Shown here: one piece after another, positions 41,723 to 50,239 of the stretch | How the letters are laid out: each line of letters opens with the position of its first letter | Position numbering within the stretch: the stretch's first letter is position 1 | NCBI GenBank assembly: GCA_052267165.1 | Contig: JBKQHO010000003.1 | Coordinates: 9,756 to 73,755 of the forward strand | Length of the DNA stretch: 64,000 nucleotides | Reading direction: 5' to 3' | Origin: CAWICD01 sp052267165 | GTDB taxonomy: Bacteria > Vulcanimicrobiota > Vulcanimicrobiia > Vulcanimicrobiales > Vulcanimicrobiaceae | The notes under the pieces: model-generated | What the model was told of the DNA's origin: nothing | Databases searched by the model: none | Seen by the model: only the letters and a program-made list of their open reading frames with translations | Translations under genes and position numbers: made by a program

Positions 41723-42212
41723 TCATGTGGTTAGGACCCTCTCCACTTCGGAGAGCCCGATATATTTGACCTTGCCCTGTGTAACAAGCTCTGCCATTGC
41801 GCCGATGGTCTCTTCGACCGGCACGCCAGGGTCTCGACGATGCTGATAGAACAGGTCGATGTAATCAGTGCCGAGACGCCGCAACGAGCGTTCGCACGAC
41901 TCGAACACATGATTGCGGTGGCCGTTCAAAAACCTATCCCCGCCGTCGCTCGGAAATTCGAAACCAAACTTCGTCGAGATGATTGCCGAAGCACGTCGAT
42001 GTGCAAGCGCTTTTCCGACGAGAACCTCATTTTCGAAAGGGGCCGTAGATCTCTGCCGTATCGAACAGCGTAACCCCGAGGTCGATCGCGCGCCGGATCG
42101 TGCGAATCGACTCGCCTTCGTCGGCTGAGCCATATGTGCCGGTCATTCTCATGCAGCCGAGCCCGACTTCCGCAACAACGAGGCCGACGCTTCCGAGTTT
42201 GCGACTCTTCAT
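41723..42212 (-). pseudogene. Aldo/keto reductase, frameshifted and C-terminally truncated
   Basis: From ATG 42212 the frame reads MKSRKLGSVGLVVAEVGLGC, MRMTGTYGSADEGESIRTIR and LGVTLFDTAEIYGPF, then shifts at a CCCCTTTCG run (one extra base near 42035) to NEVLVGKALAHRR, STKFGFEFPSDGG and LGTDYIDLFYQHRRDPGVPV with GKVKYIGLSE. The catalytic Asp/Tyr (DTAEIYG) and Lys (STKFGF) are present, but the frame ends at residue 160 of about 325, losing the barrel's second half. NADPH-dependent carbonyl reductase relic. Confidence 0.85.
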
Positions 42213-42262
42213 GAGGTTGCCTTTTTCGACCGACATGCCGCGGCCACGACTAATGCAGCGTT

Positions 42263-42508
42263 TTAGTTCTTCCCACTGCCGGCTTCTATGAACGCTATTC
42301 CTCGCCGAACCAAACCACTTGCCTCGATTGAAACGACATGCTCGGTATAAATCGTTATCTTGTTGTCGCCTGCGCCCGGCAGGGTCACCTCCGCCGATTT
42401 CTTGTCGTCCTGGAGAGCTTTCTTAATTACTTCGGTGTCGTCTCTTTGGAGCTCGATTACTTGGCCGTTGGAGAGGGTGACGCGGTAGAATTCTGTTGAT
42501 TCGCTCAT
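42263..42508 (-). CDS. Small hypothetical protein (81 aa)
   Basis: The protein starts MSESTEFYRVTLSNGQVIEL and continues QRDDTEVIKKALQDDKKSAE, TLPGAGDNKITIYTEHVVSI and RRGIAFIEAGSGKN. It is a single small beta-rich domain, soluble. ATG 42508 has GGAGAAAAG upstream (read on the minus strand), a credible SD. No family recognised. It is likely real because of high Lys/Asp/Ile content against the GC-rich background. Confidence 0.65.
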   Translation of the reverse strand: MSESTEFYRVTLSNGQVIELQRDDTEVIKKALQDDKKSAEVTLPGAGDNKITIYTEHVVSIEASGLVRRGIAFIEAGSGKN

Positions 42509-42970
42509 TGCGCTTTTCTCCGGTGCTCGTGGGCTTGATGGACGCGGATGCCGATAAGATCGGGCGTTGGGGGCTTGGCAAATGTGGCACTTCCCGGCAG
42601 AGCATCCCCATCGTCATCTTGCAGCCGTATGACCGACCGGGAGGTCGCTTCCATCAGTACTCTTAGTTGGCAGCGTGTGTGGCGGTAGGTTCATTCTATC
42701 ACACCGTGAGTCGACCGCGGTATCGTGGAATTCATGGGACGGCGCTGAGTGGCAATTCATTCCACTTAGGCTATCCCTCGTTTCCACTATGGCTGCTCCA
42801 ACTCTATGCTGCTACGCTCATGCAGCTGTGACAAGAATGCAAGGAGTTCCTGAATTGCACGCCGCAGCGGCCGTCGCATGTGAACCGTCGATCAAAGGTC
42901 CGCCGATCGCGCGAGCGTACCTTGTAGCCGAGTCGCGCGCGAAGCAAAACCTCCGCCGGCGGCTACCGTA
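42509..42970. other. Intergenic region, about 460 bp, upstream of the exporter operon
   Basis: This is the presumed promoter region of the HlyD-ABC operon. It contains GTATCGTGGAA at 42720-42730, which recurs near-exactly at 31527, 31428 and (inverted) 59505. The 42675-42971 frame is open but cysteine-rich and disordered, so I do not call it. No regulator gene is visible. Confidence 0.4.
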
Positions 42971-44320
42971 ATGTCGACGAACGTCGATATCCCGGCGCCG
43001 GCAACGCCCCCCGCACCGCCTGCTCCGGCTCCGCCGAACGCGGCTGCCGGATCGGAAGCACCCGCCGCCCTGCCGGAAGCACCCGCACCCGCCCCGACTC
43101 CCCCCGCGCCGCGACGGAGTGCGCCTTGGCTCGTGTTGGCCGCCGCCGCGGTCGGCATGGTGTTGCTGGCGCTCGTCGCCTTTCTCGTCGTACGTGCGTT
43201 GTTTCCAGCCGCGCCGGTCACGCAGCTCCCTGTGAGCGGCCGGCTCGAAGGCTACCAAAGCGATCTCGGTGCGAAGGTCGGCGGTCGCGTCGTCTGGGTA
43301 GCCGTGCGCGAAGGAGCGCAGGTTCACGCAGGCCAGGTGCTCGTCCGGCTCGATGACGCGCAAGCCCGTGCACAGACCGTGGCTTCGGCCGCTGCCGTGG
43401 ACGCCGCCGAAGATCGCGCACGTCAGGCGCAAGCGACCTTAGCGGTGTTGGCAAGCCAAATCGATGAAGCAGCGCTCGGCGGCCAGCAGGCGACGGCCGA
43501 CACGGACGGCCGTGTGGCGCAGGCACGTGCGAACGCTGCCGCCGCCCAGGCGCAGGTGTCGCAAGCGGCTGCCGTACTCCGGCAAGCGCAGTCCTCTCTC
43601 ACGCTCGCAAGCGAGGATCGGACACGCTTCGACTCGTTGAGTCGCACCGGCGACGTCTCGCTACAACGCGCACAGCAAGCCGACACGACGTACCGCACAG
43701 GCGCCGACGCGGTCACGCAGCAGCGTTCCGCGCGCACGGCGGCACAGCGGAACGCCACGGCTGCTTTCGGTGCACTCGACCTCGCGCAGAGCACGTCCTA
43801 TAACGCGCCGATCCACGCGGCGCAAGTCGTCACGCTCGAACGTCAGCAACATCAGGCCCAGGCGCAGATCGCCGCCGCGAAGGCCGACGCGAAACAAGCG
43901 CGCGCGCTGCAACGGGGCGCCGAAGCTTCGCTGAGCGATCTAACCGTGCGCGCGGCGAGCGACGGCACCGTGATCGCCCGCGCGGTCGAGCCCGGCGACG
44001 TCGTCGCTCCGGGCCGCACGCTGCTCTCGGTCGTCAACCTCGACCACGTGTACTTACGCGGCTTCGTCCCCGAGGGGGATATCGGACGCGTGCGGGTCGG
44101 TCAAACGGCGCACGTCTCGCTCGATTCCGATCCCAAACATGCGCTCGCTGCCCGCGTTGACGAGATCGACGCGCAAGCATCCTTCACTCCGGAGAACGTC
44201 TACTTCAAGCAAGATCGCGTGCAACAGGTCTTCGGCGTGCGACTCGACCTCCGTGCACCGCGCGGCTACGCCAAGCCAGGAATGCCGGCCGACGCCCTCA
44301 TCGACGTCGGCCCCCCGTGA
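42971..44320 (+). CDS. HlyD-family membrane fusion protein (YbhG type)
   Basis: The 449-residue protein has a Pro/Ala-rich cytoplasmic start, one transmembrane helix (SAPWLVLAAAAVGMVLLALV), a biotinyl-lipoyl-like half (DLGAKVGGRVVWVAVREGAQ then VHAGQVLVRLDD), a long coiled-coil hairpin (residues about 130-310, AQAQIAAAKADAKQARALQR), then LTVRAASDGTVIARAVEPGD and a beta-barrel end. It links the ABC exporter downstream to the outer membrane. Its stop overlaps the ABC gene's GTG. The start may be slightly different because no SD is evident. Confidence 0.9.
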   Translation: MSTNVDIPAPATPPAPPAPAPPNAAAGSEAPAALPEAPAPAPTPPAPRRSAPWLVLAAAAVGMVLLALVAFLVVRALFPAAPVTQLPVSGRLEGYQSDLGAKVGGRVVWVAVREGAQVHAGQVLVRLDDAQARAQTVASAAAVDAAEDRARQAQATLAVLASQIDEAALGGQQATADTDGRVAQARANAAAAQAQVSQAAAVLRQAQSSLTLASEDRTRFDSLSRTGDVSLQRAQQADTTYRTGADAVTQQRSARTAAQRNATAAFGALDLAQSTSYNAPIHAAQVVTLERQQHQAQAQIAAAKADAKQARALQRGAEASLSDLTVRAASDGTVIARAVEPGDVVAPGRTLLSVVNLDHVYLRGFVPEGDIGRVRVGQTAHVSLDSDPKHALAARVDEIDAQASFTPENVYFKQDRVQQVFGVRLDLRAPRGYAKPGMPADALIDVGPP

Positions 44321-46221
44321 TCGAGGCACCGCCGCGCGACGTGCAAGTGCGCGGCTTGACGAAGCGCTACGGTGCGACCGAGGCCGTGCGCGGTATCGAT
44401 TTCGAGGTGGGGCGCGGCGAGATCTTCGGTCTCATCGGTCCGGACGGCGCGGGCAAGACGACGACCTTCAACGTTCTCGCCGGCATCCTCGAGCCGACCG
44501 CCGGAGACATCTTACTCCTCGGCGAGCGGCCGCGCGTCGCCCGTACGAATGTCGGCTACCTCACGCAGCAATTCTCCTTGTTCGACGATCTGAGCATCGA
44601 CGAGAACTTGCGTTACATTGCGGGACTGCGCGACGTTCCGCCCGAAGCGTTCGCGCTACGCCGTCAGCGCTACCTTGCGTTGATGGACCTCGCCGGAATC
44701 GGCGAGCGTCTCGCCGGACAACTCTCCGGTGGGATGAAGCAAAAGCTCGCGCTTTGCTGCGCGCTGATCAGCGAGCCGCGCGTACTCTTGCTCGACGAGC
44801 CTACCGTCGGCGTCGATCCCCTTTCGCGGCGCGAGTTCTGGAGCGTGCTCGCACAGCTCTCCTCGAACGAAGTCACCATCGTCGTCGCGACCCCGTACCT
44901 CGATGAGGCCGAGCGCTGTCATCGCGTCGCCTTGATCTACGACGGCACGATCCGCGACGTCGGGACGCCGGCCGAACTGGAAGAACAGCTGGGCTGCCGG
45001 CGCCTCGAGATCCGCGCTACCGACACCGCCGGCGCCGAGCGCGCTTTGCAGGGCGCACACGACGGCATCGTCGACGTCCAATCCTATGGTGATCGCGTCG
45101 ATGCGCTTGTCCACGACGTGGAGGACGGCGAGCGCACGATCCGCGCTGCGCTGACGGCAGGAGCGGTTGCCGTGACCTCGATCGACGTCGCGGCGCCGAC
45201 GCTGGAAAACGTGTTCGTTTCGCGCTTGCGCGAACTCGGCTACGGCGAGCCGTACACGCCGTTTCCGGCGACGGCACGTCCGCGCGCCGGCGACGGAGCG
45301 CTTGCAATCGATGCGCACGGACTGACCAAGCAGTTCGGGGCCTTCCGCGCGGTTGACGGCGTGACGCTGAAGGTAGGTTACGGCGAGATCTATGGACTCC
45401 TCGGCGCGAACGGTGCGGGCAAGACGACGACCATCAAGATGTTGTGCGGTTTGCTCGCGGCGACCTCGGGCACGATCGCCCTTGGTGGGCAGACGAGCGA
45501 TCTTCGCGCGGCATCTCTGCGGCAGCGCATCGGCTACATGAGTCAGAAGTTCACGCTCTACGACGATCTGTCGATCATCGAGAACCTCCGCTTTTATGCC
45601 GGCGTCTACGGGCTGGAGTCGAGCGATCGCGATGCGCGTATCGCGTGGGTGCTCGATATCTCCGGGCTACGAGGGCGCGAGAAGCTCCTCACCAAAAAAC
45701 TGCCGGGAGGGTGGAAGCAGCGCGTCGCGTTCGGTGCCGCGGTGATGCACGATCCTGAGATCTTGTTCCTCGACGAGCCGACGTCGGGCGTCGATCCGCT
45801 CGCGCGCCGTCAGTTCTGGCGCTTGATCGAGGAGCGCGCCCGTGCCGGAACGGCGATTCTCATCACGACCCACTATCTCGAAGAAGCGGAGCATTGCAAC
45901 CGGCTCTGTTTCATGTCCGCCGGGCGCATGGTCACAGAAGGTTCGCCAACCGAGATCAAGGCAGCTCAGCCAGGCCGGCTCTTCGAGATCACGACCGATG
46001 CGCCCGAGCACGCCGCGCCGACGCTCGAGAAGCTTTTCCCCGCCTGGCGGGTTGCATTGTTCGGAACACGGCTGCATCTGATCGCACTCGACAGCAGCGA
46101 TCTCGATCGAGCGACCGACGCGTTGCGCGAAGCGGGAGTGAAAGTCACGGCGACGCGCCCGCTTTCCTTCTCGCTCGAGGACGCCTTCATCGGGACGATC
46201 GAGCGGCAGCCGGCTGCATGA
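44317..46221 (+). CDS. ABC transporter with two fused ATP-binding domains (YbhF type)
   Basis: The 634-residue protein has two nucleotide-binding domains. The first has Walker A GPDGAGKTTTFN, signature LSGGMKQKLALCCALISEP and Walker B VLLLDEPTVGVD. The second has GANGAGKTTTIK, a divergent signature LPGGWKQRVAFGAAVMHDP (serine replaced by proline) and LFLDEPTSGVD with an ITTHYLEEAEHC switch. Fused pairs of this type energise YbhFSR-like drug or lipid export. GTG 44317 overlaps the HlyD stop, and its TGA overlaps the next ATG. Confidence 0.93.
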   Translation: MIEAPPRDVQVRGLTKRYGATEAVRGIDFEVGRGEIFGLIGPDGAGKTTTFNVLAGILEPTAGDILLLGERPRVARTNVGYLTQQFSLFDDLSIDENLRYIAGLRDVPPEAFALRRQRYLALMDLAGIGERLAGQLSGGMKQKLALCCALISEPRVLLLDEPTVGVDPLSRREFWSVLAQLSSNEVTIVVATPYLDEAERCHRVALIYDGTIRDVGTPAELEEQLGCRRLEIRATDTAGAERALQGAHDGIVDVQSYGDRVDALVHDVEDGERTIRAALTAGAVAVTSIDVAAPTLENVFVSRLRELGYGEPYTPFPATARPRAGDGALAIDAHGLTKQFGAFRAVDGVTLKVGYGEIYGLLGANGAGKTTTIKMLCGLLAATSGTIALGGQTSDLRAASLRQRIGYMSQKFTLYDDLSIIENLRFYAGVYGLESSDRDARIAWVLDISGLRGREKLLTKKLPGGWKQRVAFGAAVMHDPEILFLDEPTSGVDPLARRQFWRLIEERARAGTAILITTHYLEEAEHCNRLCFMSAGRMVTEGSPTEIKAAQPGRLFEITTDAPEHAAPTLEKLFPAWRVALFGTRLHLIALDSSDLDRATDALREAGVKVTATRPLSFSLEDAFIGTIERQPAA

Positions 46222-47330
46222 ACCTCCGGCGCGTATGGGTGCAGTGCATCAAGGAGTTGGTCCAATTCCGGCGCGACCGCTTGACCGTCGCTCTTGCCTT
46301 TGGGTTACCGGTCGGCATGCTGTTCATCTTCGGCTTCGCGATCCGGCTGCAGATCCAGAATATCCCGGTCGGCGTGCAGGACTTCGATCGCTCTGCGTTC
46401 AGCCGCGACTACATCGCGCGCATCGCCGCGACTCAAGAGCTCGTCGCGATCTCCGAGCCGCTCGATGCCTCGCCGGCGTCGCTCCTCGATACGGGGAACG
46501 TGCGCGCGACGATCGTGATCCCTCCTGGAGCGCAACGCGACCTCTCGGCCGGGCGCTCGGCGCCGATCCAAGGTCTCGTCGACGCAACGGATGTGGTCAA
46601 CGCGGAGACGATCAAGCAGATCCTCACCGCGACGAGCGCCTTCGTCGGCGCCGCATATGCACCCGCTGCCGTCAACTCGACCGTCGCGCTGCAGGAGCGT
46701 GTCTGGTTCAACCCCGGCGGCAACGAGGCGCTCTTCATCGTGCCGGGCGTCTACGCCGTGATCCTCGCGATATATCCAACCTTACTCGCCGCCATAGCGA
46801 TGGTGCGCGACAAGGAGCGCGGCACCATCGTGCAGGCCTACGCCTCGCGACTGCGCGCCTCCGAACTGATCGCGGGGAAGTGCCTGGCACTGGGAACCGT
46901 CGGACTCGCCGAAGCGCTGGCGATCATGGCGATCGGGTCCGCGGTGTGGGGACTGCACTTCGCCGGCGACCCGCTGCCCATCTTGATCGGAACGCCGCTG
47001 ATGGTCTGCTGCCAGGTGCTCCTTGGATTGCTCATCGGCGCCGGGACGAATACGGTCACATCGGCGATCCAAGCCGCCGGGAGCATGAACTCCTTGATCT
47101 CCTTCTTGCTCAGCGGCTTCCTGTACCCCGTGGCGACGATGCCGCTGGTCTTCCAATGGCTTTCCTACATCGTCCCGGCGCGCCACTACATCAACATTAG
47201 TCGCGACGCGTTCGTTCGCGGCGCGGGCTGGCCGGGCGTGGGGAGCGAGATACTCGCGCTAGCGTTGATCGCGTCGATCCTCGCAGTCGGCGCATGGATG
47301 CGCATGCGGCCCATGCAGTTGGCGGGCTGA
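46218..47330 (+). CDS. ABC-2 type permease (YbhS type)
   Basis: The 370-residue protein begins MNLRRVWVQCIKELVQFRRD, with TM1 (ALAFGLPVGMLFIFGFAIRL), a large periplasmic domain (residues about 45-180) and five C-terminal transmembrane helices including VYAVILAIYPTLLAAIAMVR, KERGTIVQAYASRLRASELI and SLISFLLSGFLYPVATMPLV. It is the ABC-2 fold with the family's ERGT motif. It pairs with the next gene as permease heterodimer. ATG overlaps the ABC stop (ATGA). Confidence 0.93.
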   Translation: MNLRRVWVQCIKELVQFRRDRLTVALAFGLPVGMLFIFGFAIRLQIQNIPVGVQDFDRSAFSRDYIARIAATQELVAISEPLDASPASLLDTGNVRATIVIPPGAQRDLSAGRSAPIQGLVDATDVVNAETIKQILTATSAFVGAAYAPAAVNSTVALQERVWFNPGGNEALFIVPGVYAVILAIYPTLLAAIAMVRDKERGTIVQAYASRLRASELIAGKCLALGTVGLAEALAIMAIGSAVWGLHFAGDPLPILIGTPLMVCCQVLLGLLIGAGTNTVTSAIQAAGSMNSLISFLLSGFLYPVATMPLVFQWLSYIVPARHYINISRDAFVRGAGWPGVGSEILALALIASILAVGAWMRMRPMQLAG

Positions 47331-47332
47331 TC

Positions 47333-48442
47333 GTGGGCTCCCTTTTTTCGTGGCGGCGTTGGCTCGTCCTCACACGTAAAGAGTTCGTCCAAATACTGGG
47401 AAACCGCCAGGTATTGTTCATTCTCATCTTTCCGCCGATCGTGCAGGTTACGATCTTGGGCTACGCGCTGAATCCGCTCATCGGCCACCTGGCGTTCGCG
47501 GTCGCCGACGAATCGAAGAGCCCGGCCAGCCGTCAACTCATCGACGCGTTCACGGTGAACGGAGTTTTCGTGCCGGAGCGCGCCGGCGACGATGCCGCGG
47601 GCGTCTACGGAGCCGTGCAGAGCGGAGCGGTCGATGCGGGTCTCGTGATCCCGGCCGACTACGCTCGCAACCGCGCTCGCGGCGCACCGAGTGACGTGCA
47701 ATTCGTGTTCGACGGCGTAAACAGCTTCGTCGCGAATCTGGGCGCGGGCTATGCGAGCTCGATCGTACAAGAATTCAACGCGCGAGGCGAACCAGGGCCG
47801 CCGCTCGCGCCGCAGATCATCTTTGCCTACAATCCGGGCCTGGTCACGGCCTGGTTCTTCATCCCGGGCCTGCTCGGAGCGATTCTGATGATCACCGGTC
47901 TTTTGGCGTCCGCTTCCGGAAGCGTACGCGAGAAGGACGAGGGGACGCTCGAGCAACTGCTCATGACGCCGGCATCGTCGCTCGAAGTGCTGCTCGCGAA
48001 GATCGGACCGCTCTTCGTGCTCTTCGTCTTCGCGCTGCTGGCTTCGCTCGCCGTCTCCCGGCTGGTTTTCGGGTTGCCGTTCCATGGCGACTTTCTGCTG
48101 TTCCTGAGCATTTCGTCGGTTTATATCGTCGCGGCGATCTCGATCGGGATCCTCATCTCGACGTTCGTGGCGACCCAGCAGCAGGCCGTGCTCATCTCGA
48201 TCTTCACCGCGCTGCCCCTGATGATGCTCTCGGGCGCCTTCGCGCCGGTCGAGAGCATGCCGCCCTTCTGGCAAACGCTCTCGTTGATCAACCCGCTGCG
48301 CCACTACATCACGATCCTGCGCGACATCCTCCTAAAGGGAGCCGGGCTCGAGGTCATCTGGCCTAACGTCCTCGCGCTGGTCGGGTTCGCTGTCGTGGCT
48401 ATCTGGATTAGCGCCACGCGCTACCGCTCGCAGCTTCGCTGA
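47333..48442 (+). CDS. ABC-2 type permease (YbhR type)
   Basis: The 369-residue permease starts GTG 47333 (VGSLFSWRRWLVLTRKEFVQ), 2 nt after the previous stop. It has TM1 (QVLFILIFPPIVQVTILGYA), a periplasmic domain, then TM helices with WFFIPGLLGAILMITGLLAS, EKDEGTLEQLLMTPASSLEV and MMLSGAFAPVESMPPFWQ. It is homologous to the upstream permease and completes the exporter. Substrate is not deducible; efflux of toxic small molecules is likely by family analogy. A start at 47294 would overlap the previous gene. Confidence 0.93.
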   Translation: MGSLFSWRRWLVLTRKEFVQILGNRQVLFILIFPPIVQVTILGYALNPLIGHLAFAVADESKSPASRQLIDAFTVNGVFVPERAGDDAAGVYGAVQSGAVDAGLVIPADYARNRARGAPSDVQFVFDGVNSFVANLGAGYASSIVQEFNARGEPGPPLAPQIIFAYNPGLVTAWFFIPGLLGAILMITGLLASASGSVREKDEGTLEQLLMTPASSLEVLLAKIGPLFVLFVFALLASLAVSRLVFGLPFHGDFLLFLSISSVYIVAAISIGILISTFVATQQQAVLISIFTALPLMMLSGAFAPVESMPPFWQTLSLINPLRHYITILRDILLKGAGLEVIWPNVLALVGFAVVAIWISATRYRSQLR

Positions 48443-48507
48443 CCGCCTCCGCCGGCCGTCCTGCCCAGTCGGCGCGGGCGGGGCCTGCGTTCACCGGTCG
48501 CTCAGGA

Positions 48508-48891
48508 CTATGCCGGTGCAGGCAGCGGCAGGCTCTCACCTGGGGGCCGGTCTGACGTGAACCTGGTCGCCTGCCGAAGCTCTTTAGGTGCGATCCAGCG
48601 ATACATGATCGGCACGATGAACAGCGTCAGAACGAGCGAGCTGAGTAGTCCACCGATGACGACGATCGCAAGCGAGGCGCGCGTCGCGGCGCCCGGCTCG
48701 AGCGGCGCGGGAAGGTACGTCATGGCGGCCACGTCGCCAAGCCGGACGATGCCGCCGTTCTCGGCTCGGATCGGGATGGCGAGCACGTCGGCGAGCGACG
48801 TCTGCGCGAAGCGAGGGTAGATGACCTCGATATCGGTGAGCAGCAAGCCAAGCGCCGCGGCGACGACGAAGCCTCTACACTTGCTTTGCAT
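48508..48891 (-). pseudogene. RND efflux pump (AcrB/CusA type), internally deleted remnant
   Basis: The 127-codon frame fuses two distant parts of an RND transporter: the periplasmic docking/pore part (DIEVIYPRFAQTSLADVLAI then NGGIVRLGDVAAMTYLPAP) and the last transmembrane helix (ASLAIVVIGGLLSSLVLTLF then IVPIMYRWIAP), with several hundred residues missing between. Full-length relatives have about 1,040 residues. The short C-terminal tail is intact. It is a relic, convergent with the ABC exporter. Confidence 0.75.
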
Positions 48892-48974
48892 GCTTTCACG
48901 CTAGCAGCCGGGCGGATTCACGAAAAGCCTGGAACGAGGCGATTCCAAAGCGGGAATGCGGTCACCGCCGGCCG

Positions 48975-49520
48975 TTAGGCCGCCTCGTCACCCCCGAGCA
49001 AGAGCTGCGGCACCTGACTGAAGATGTACCCTCCGCCGCCGCACCGCAGGAAGACCCAAACCAGGTCGAACCGCGTTTCCGGCCACTTGTCGGGAACGTC
49101 ACTTGAAAGCTTCGCCCCGATCAGCGGGATGTGGTGATGCTCCCACGCGATCAGAATGATGCCCGCCCTTGACTCGACGTCGGAGAGCAACGCGCTCTCG
49201 TCGCCTACGCCGAAATGGGTGTTGAGGCTGACCTCCGGGTGGGTTGCCGCGAGCTTATCGACGAGCGGAGTTACCGTCTCGATCGACCGCACGCCATGAC
49301 CGGCATCGTCGTCATCCGCATCGGACTTCGCCGCGTAGACGTAGGTAGGCACATCGACGCCCGGCGCCGACGGCCGAGTGAAGAACGGCACGAGCGCACC
49401 CGCGCGTTGCCAACCTCGCACGCTCAACGAGTTCTTGTCCGCGGCACCATCGGCAGTGACGCCGGCGAGTGGCGGCTTCTCCGCGTGGCGCACGATCATA
49501 ATTTTGTCCGGAGCAGCCAT
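48975..49520 (-). CDS. Histidine-phosphatase-family (phosphoglycerate mutase-like) protein
   Basis: The 181-residue protein starts MAAPDKIMIVRHAEKPPLAG, with the catalytic RHAE motif at the end of beta1, then LSVRGWQRAGALVPFF, a YAAKSDADD insertion, and IILIAWEHHHIPLIGAKL, where the second catalytic His lies in WEHHHIP. It would dephosphorylate a small molecule or protein. Substrate unknown. It has normal length, with ATG 49520. The gene stands alone between remnants. Confidence 0.8.
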   Translation of the reverse strand: MAAPDKIMIVRHAEKPPLAGVTADGAADKNSLSVRGWQRAGALVPFFTRPSAPGVDVPTYVYAAKSDADDDDAGHGVRSIETVTPLVDKLAATHPEVSLNTHFGVGDESALLSDVESRAGIILIAWEHHHIPLIGAKLSSDVPDKWPETRFDLVWVFLRCGGGGYIFSQVPQLLLGGDEAA

Positions 49521-49568
49521 TCGGGACCTCCGCAGAATCCACTTAGCTGAGGTTGCGCGACGATCCCC

Positions 49569-49636
49569 CCAACATCCGTCTCGACGGACGATCGTGCCTG
49601 AGCAGCGCCGTGAAGCCTGCCGCTCACGAGCGCCGA
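49569..49636 (+). repeat. Decayed duplicate of the kup translation start
   Basis: About 65 bases here align with 50219-50283, covering the kup ribosome binding site, ATG and first 15 or so codons: CGTCTCGA.GGACGATC.TGC then CTGAG...CGCCGTGAA and CCTGCCGCT.ACGA. The start is GTG instead of ATG and small indels break the frame at once. It is a relic of a partial tandem duplication. Confidence 0.7.
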
Positions 49637-49842
49637 GTCATCCGCGTCTGAATCGCTCCGCTGTGCTCAACCGTACAGACAGGCGGCGTCCTCATGGTTA
49701 GCCTGAAAAGCACGCGTCTGGAGATAGACATGATCGTCCGGTACGGCTTAGCCTTCCGCCCGTCGCTCGAGCAGGCAGCTCCCATGACACTCGAACGAGC
49801 TGGTGAGAAGCCACATGGGATCGCGCTGCGGTCAGAATCTCG

Positions 49843-49992
49843 ATGACGTTCAGGAACCTCGACGAAGCACTGCGAGCGGGCTTTCATATCTATGAAGGGC
49901 ACCCCGACGGATATCTCATGCGCAAGGGCGTCGTAGAGCACGGGCGCAGCCGGTGGGTCCTCGCAATTGCCCTAGGACTGCGCCCCGCCTAA
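49843..49992 (+). CDS. Small hypothetical protein (49 aa)
   Basis: ATG 49843 starts MTFRNLDEALRAGFHIYEGH, then PDGYLMRKGVVEHGRSRWVL and AIALGLRPA before TAA at 49992. The pattern looks like a compact alpha/beta microprotein of the type found repeatedly in this kind of genome (LDEAL.AGFH.Y....GYL.R.). No good SD is seen. It is not broken and has protein-like order. No family can be named. Confidence 0.5.
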   Translation: MTFRNLDEALRAGFHIYEGHPDGYLMRKGVVEHGRSRWVLAIALGLRPA

Positions 49993-50239
49993 AGCGTACA
50001 GGGACGGCTCCGTCGATGCCGGGTGACACGTCCGCAAGCACGTAGCCTTGCGTGCGCCTCGTCCGACCCGGAACCGAGCGGTCTCGGCACCGATCCCCGG
50101 CTAAATCGCGCGCCTCTGTAACGATAACGGCTCTCTACAGCCATCGTTCTAAGGCGAATGACGGCATCGCCGCGCAGGTGTCGTCTTTGCGCGCATGGCA
50201 GGTGACGAGTTCGCGAAACATTCGTCTCGAGGGACGATC

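Noticed and set aside
50000..50239. Possible c-di-AMP (ydaO) or other riboswitch in front of kup
   Set aside because: I looked for the conserved ydaO core and found no match. The region instead contains the small gene and a degraded copy of the kup start further up.
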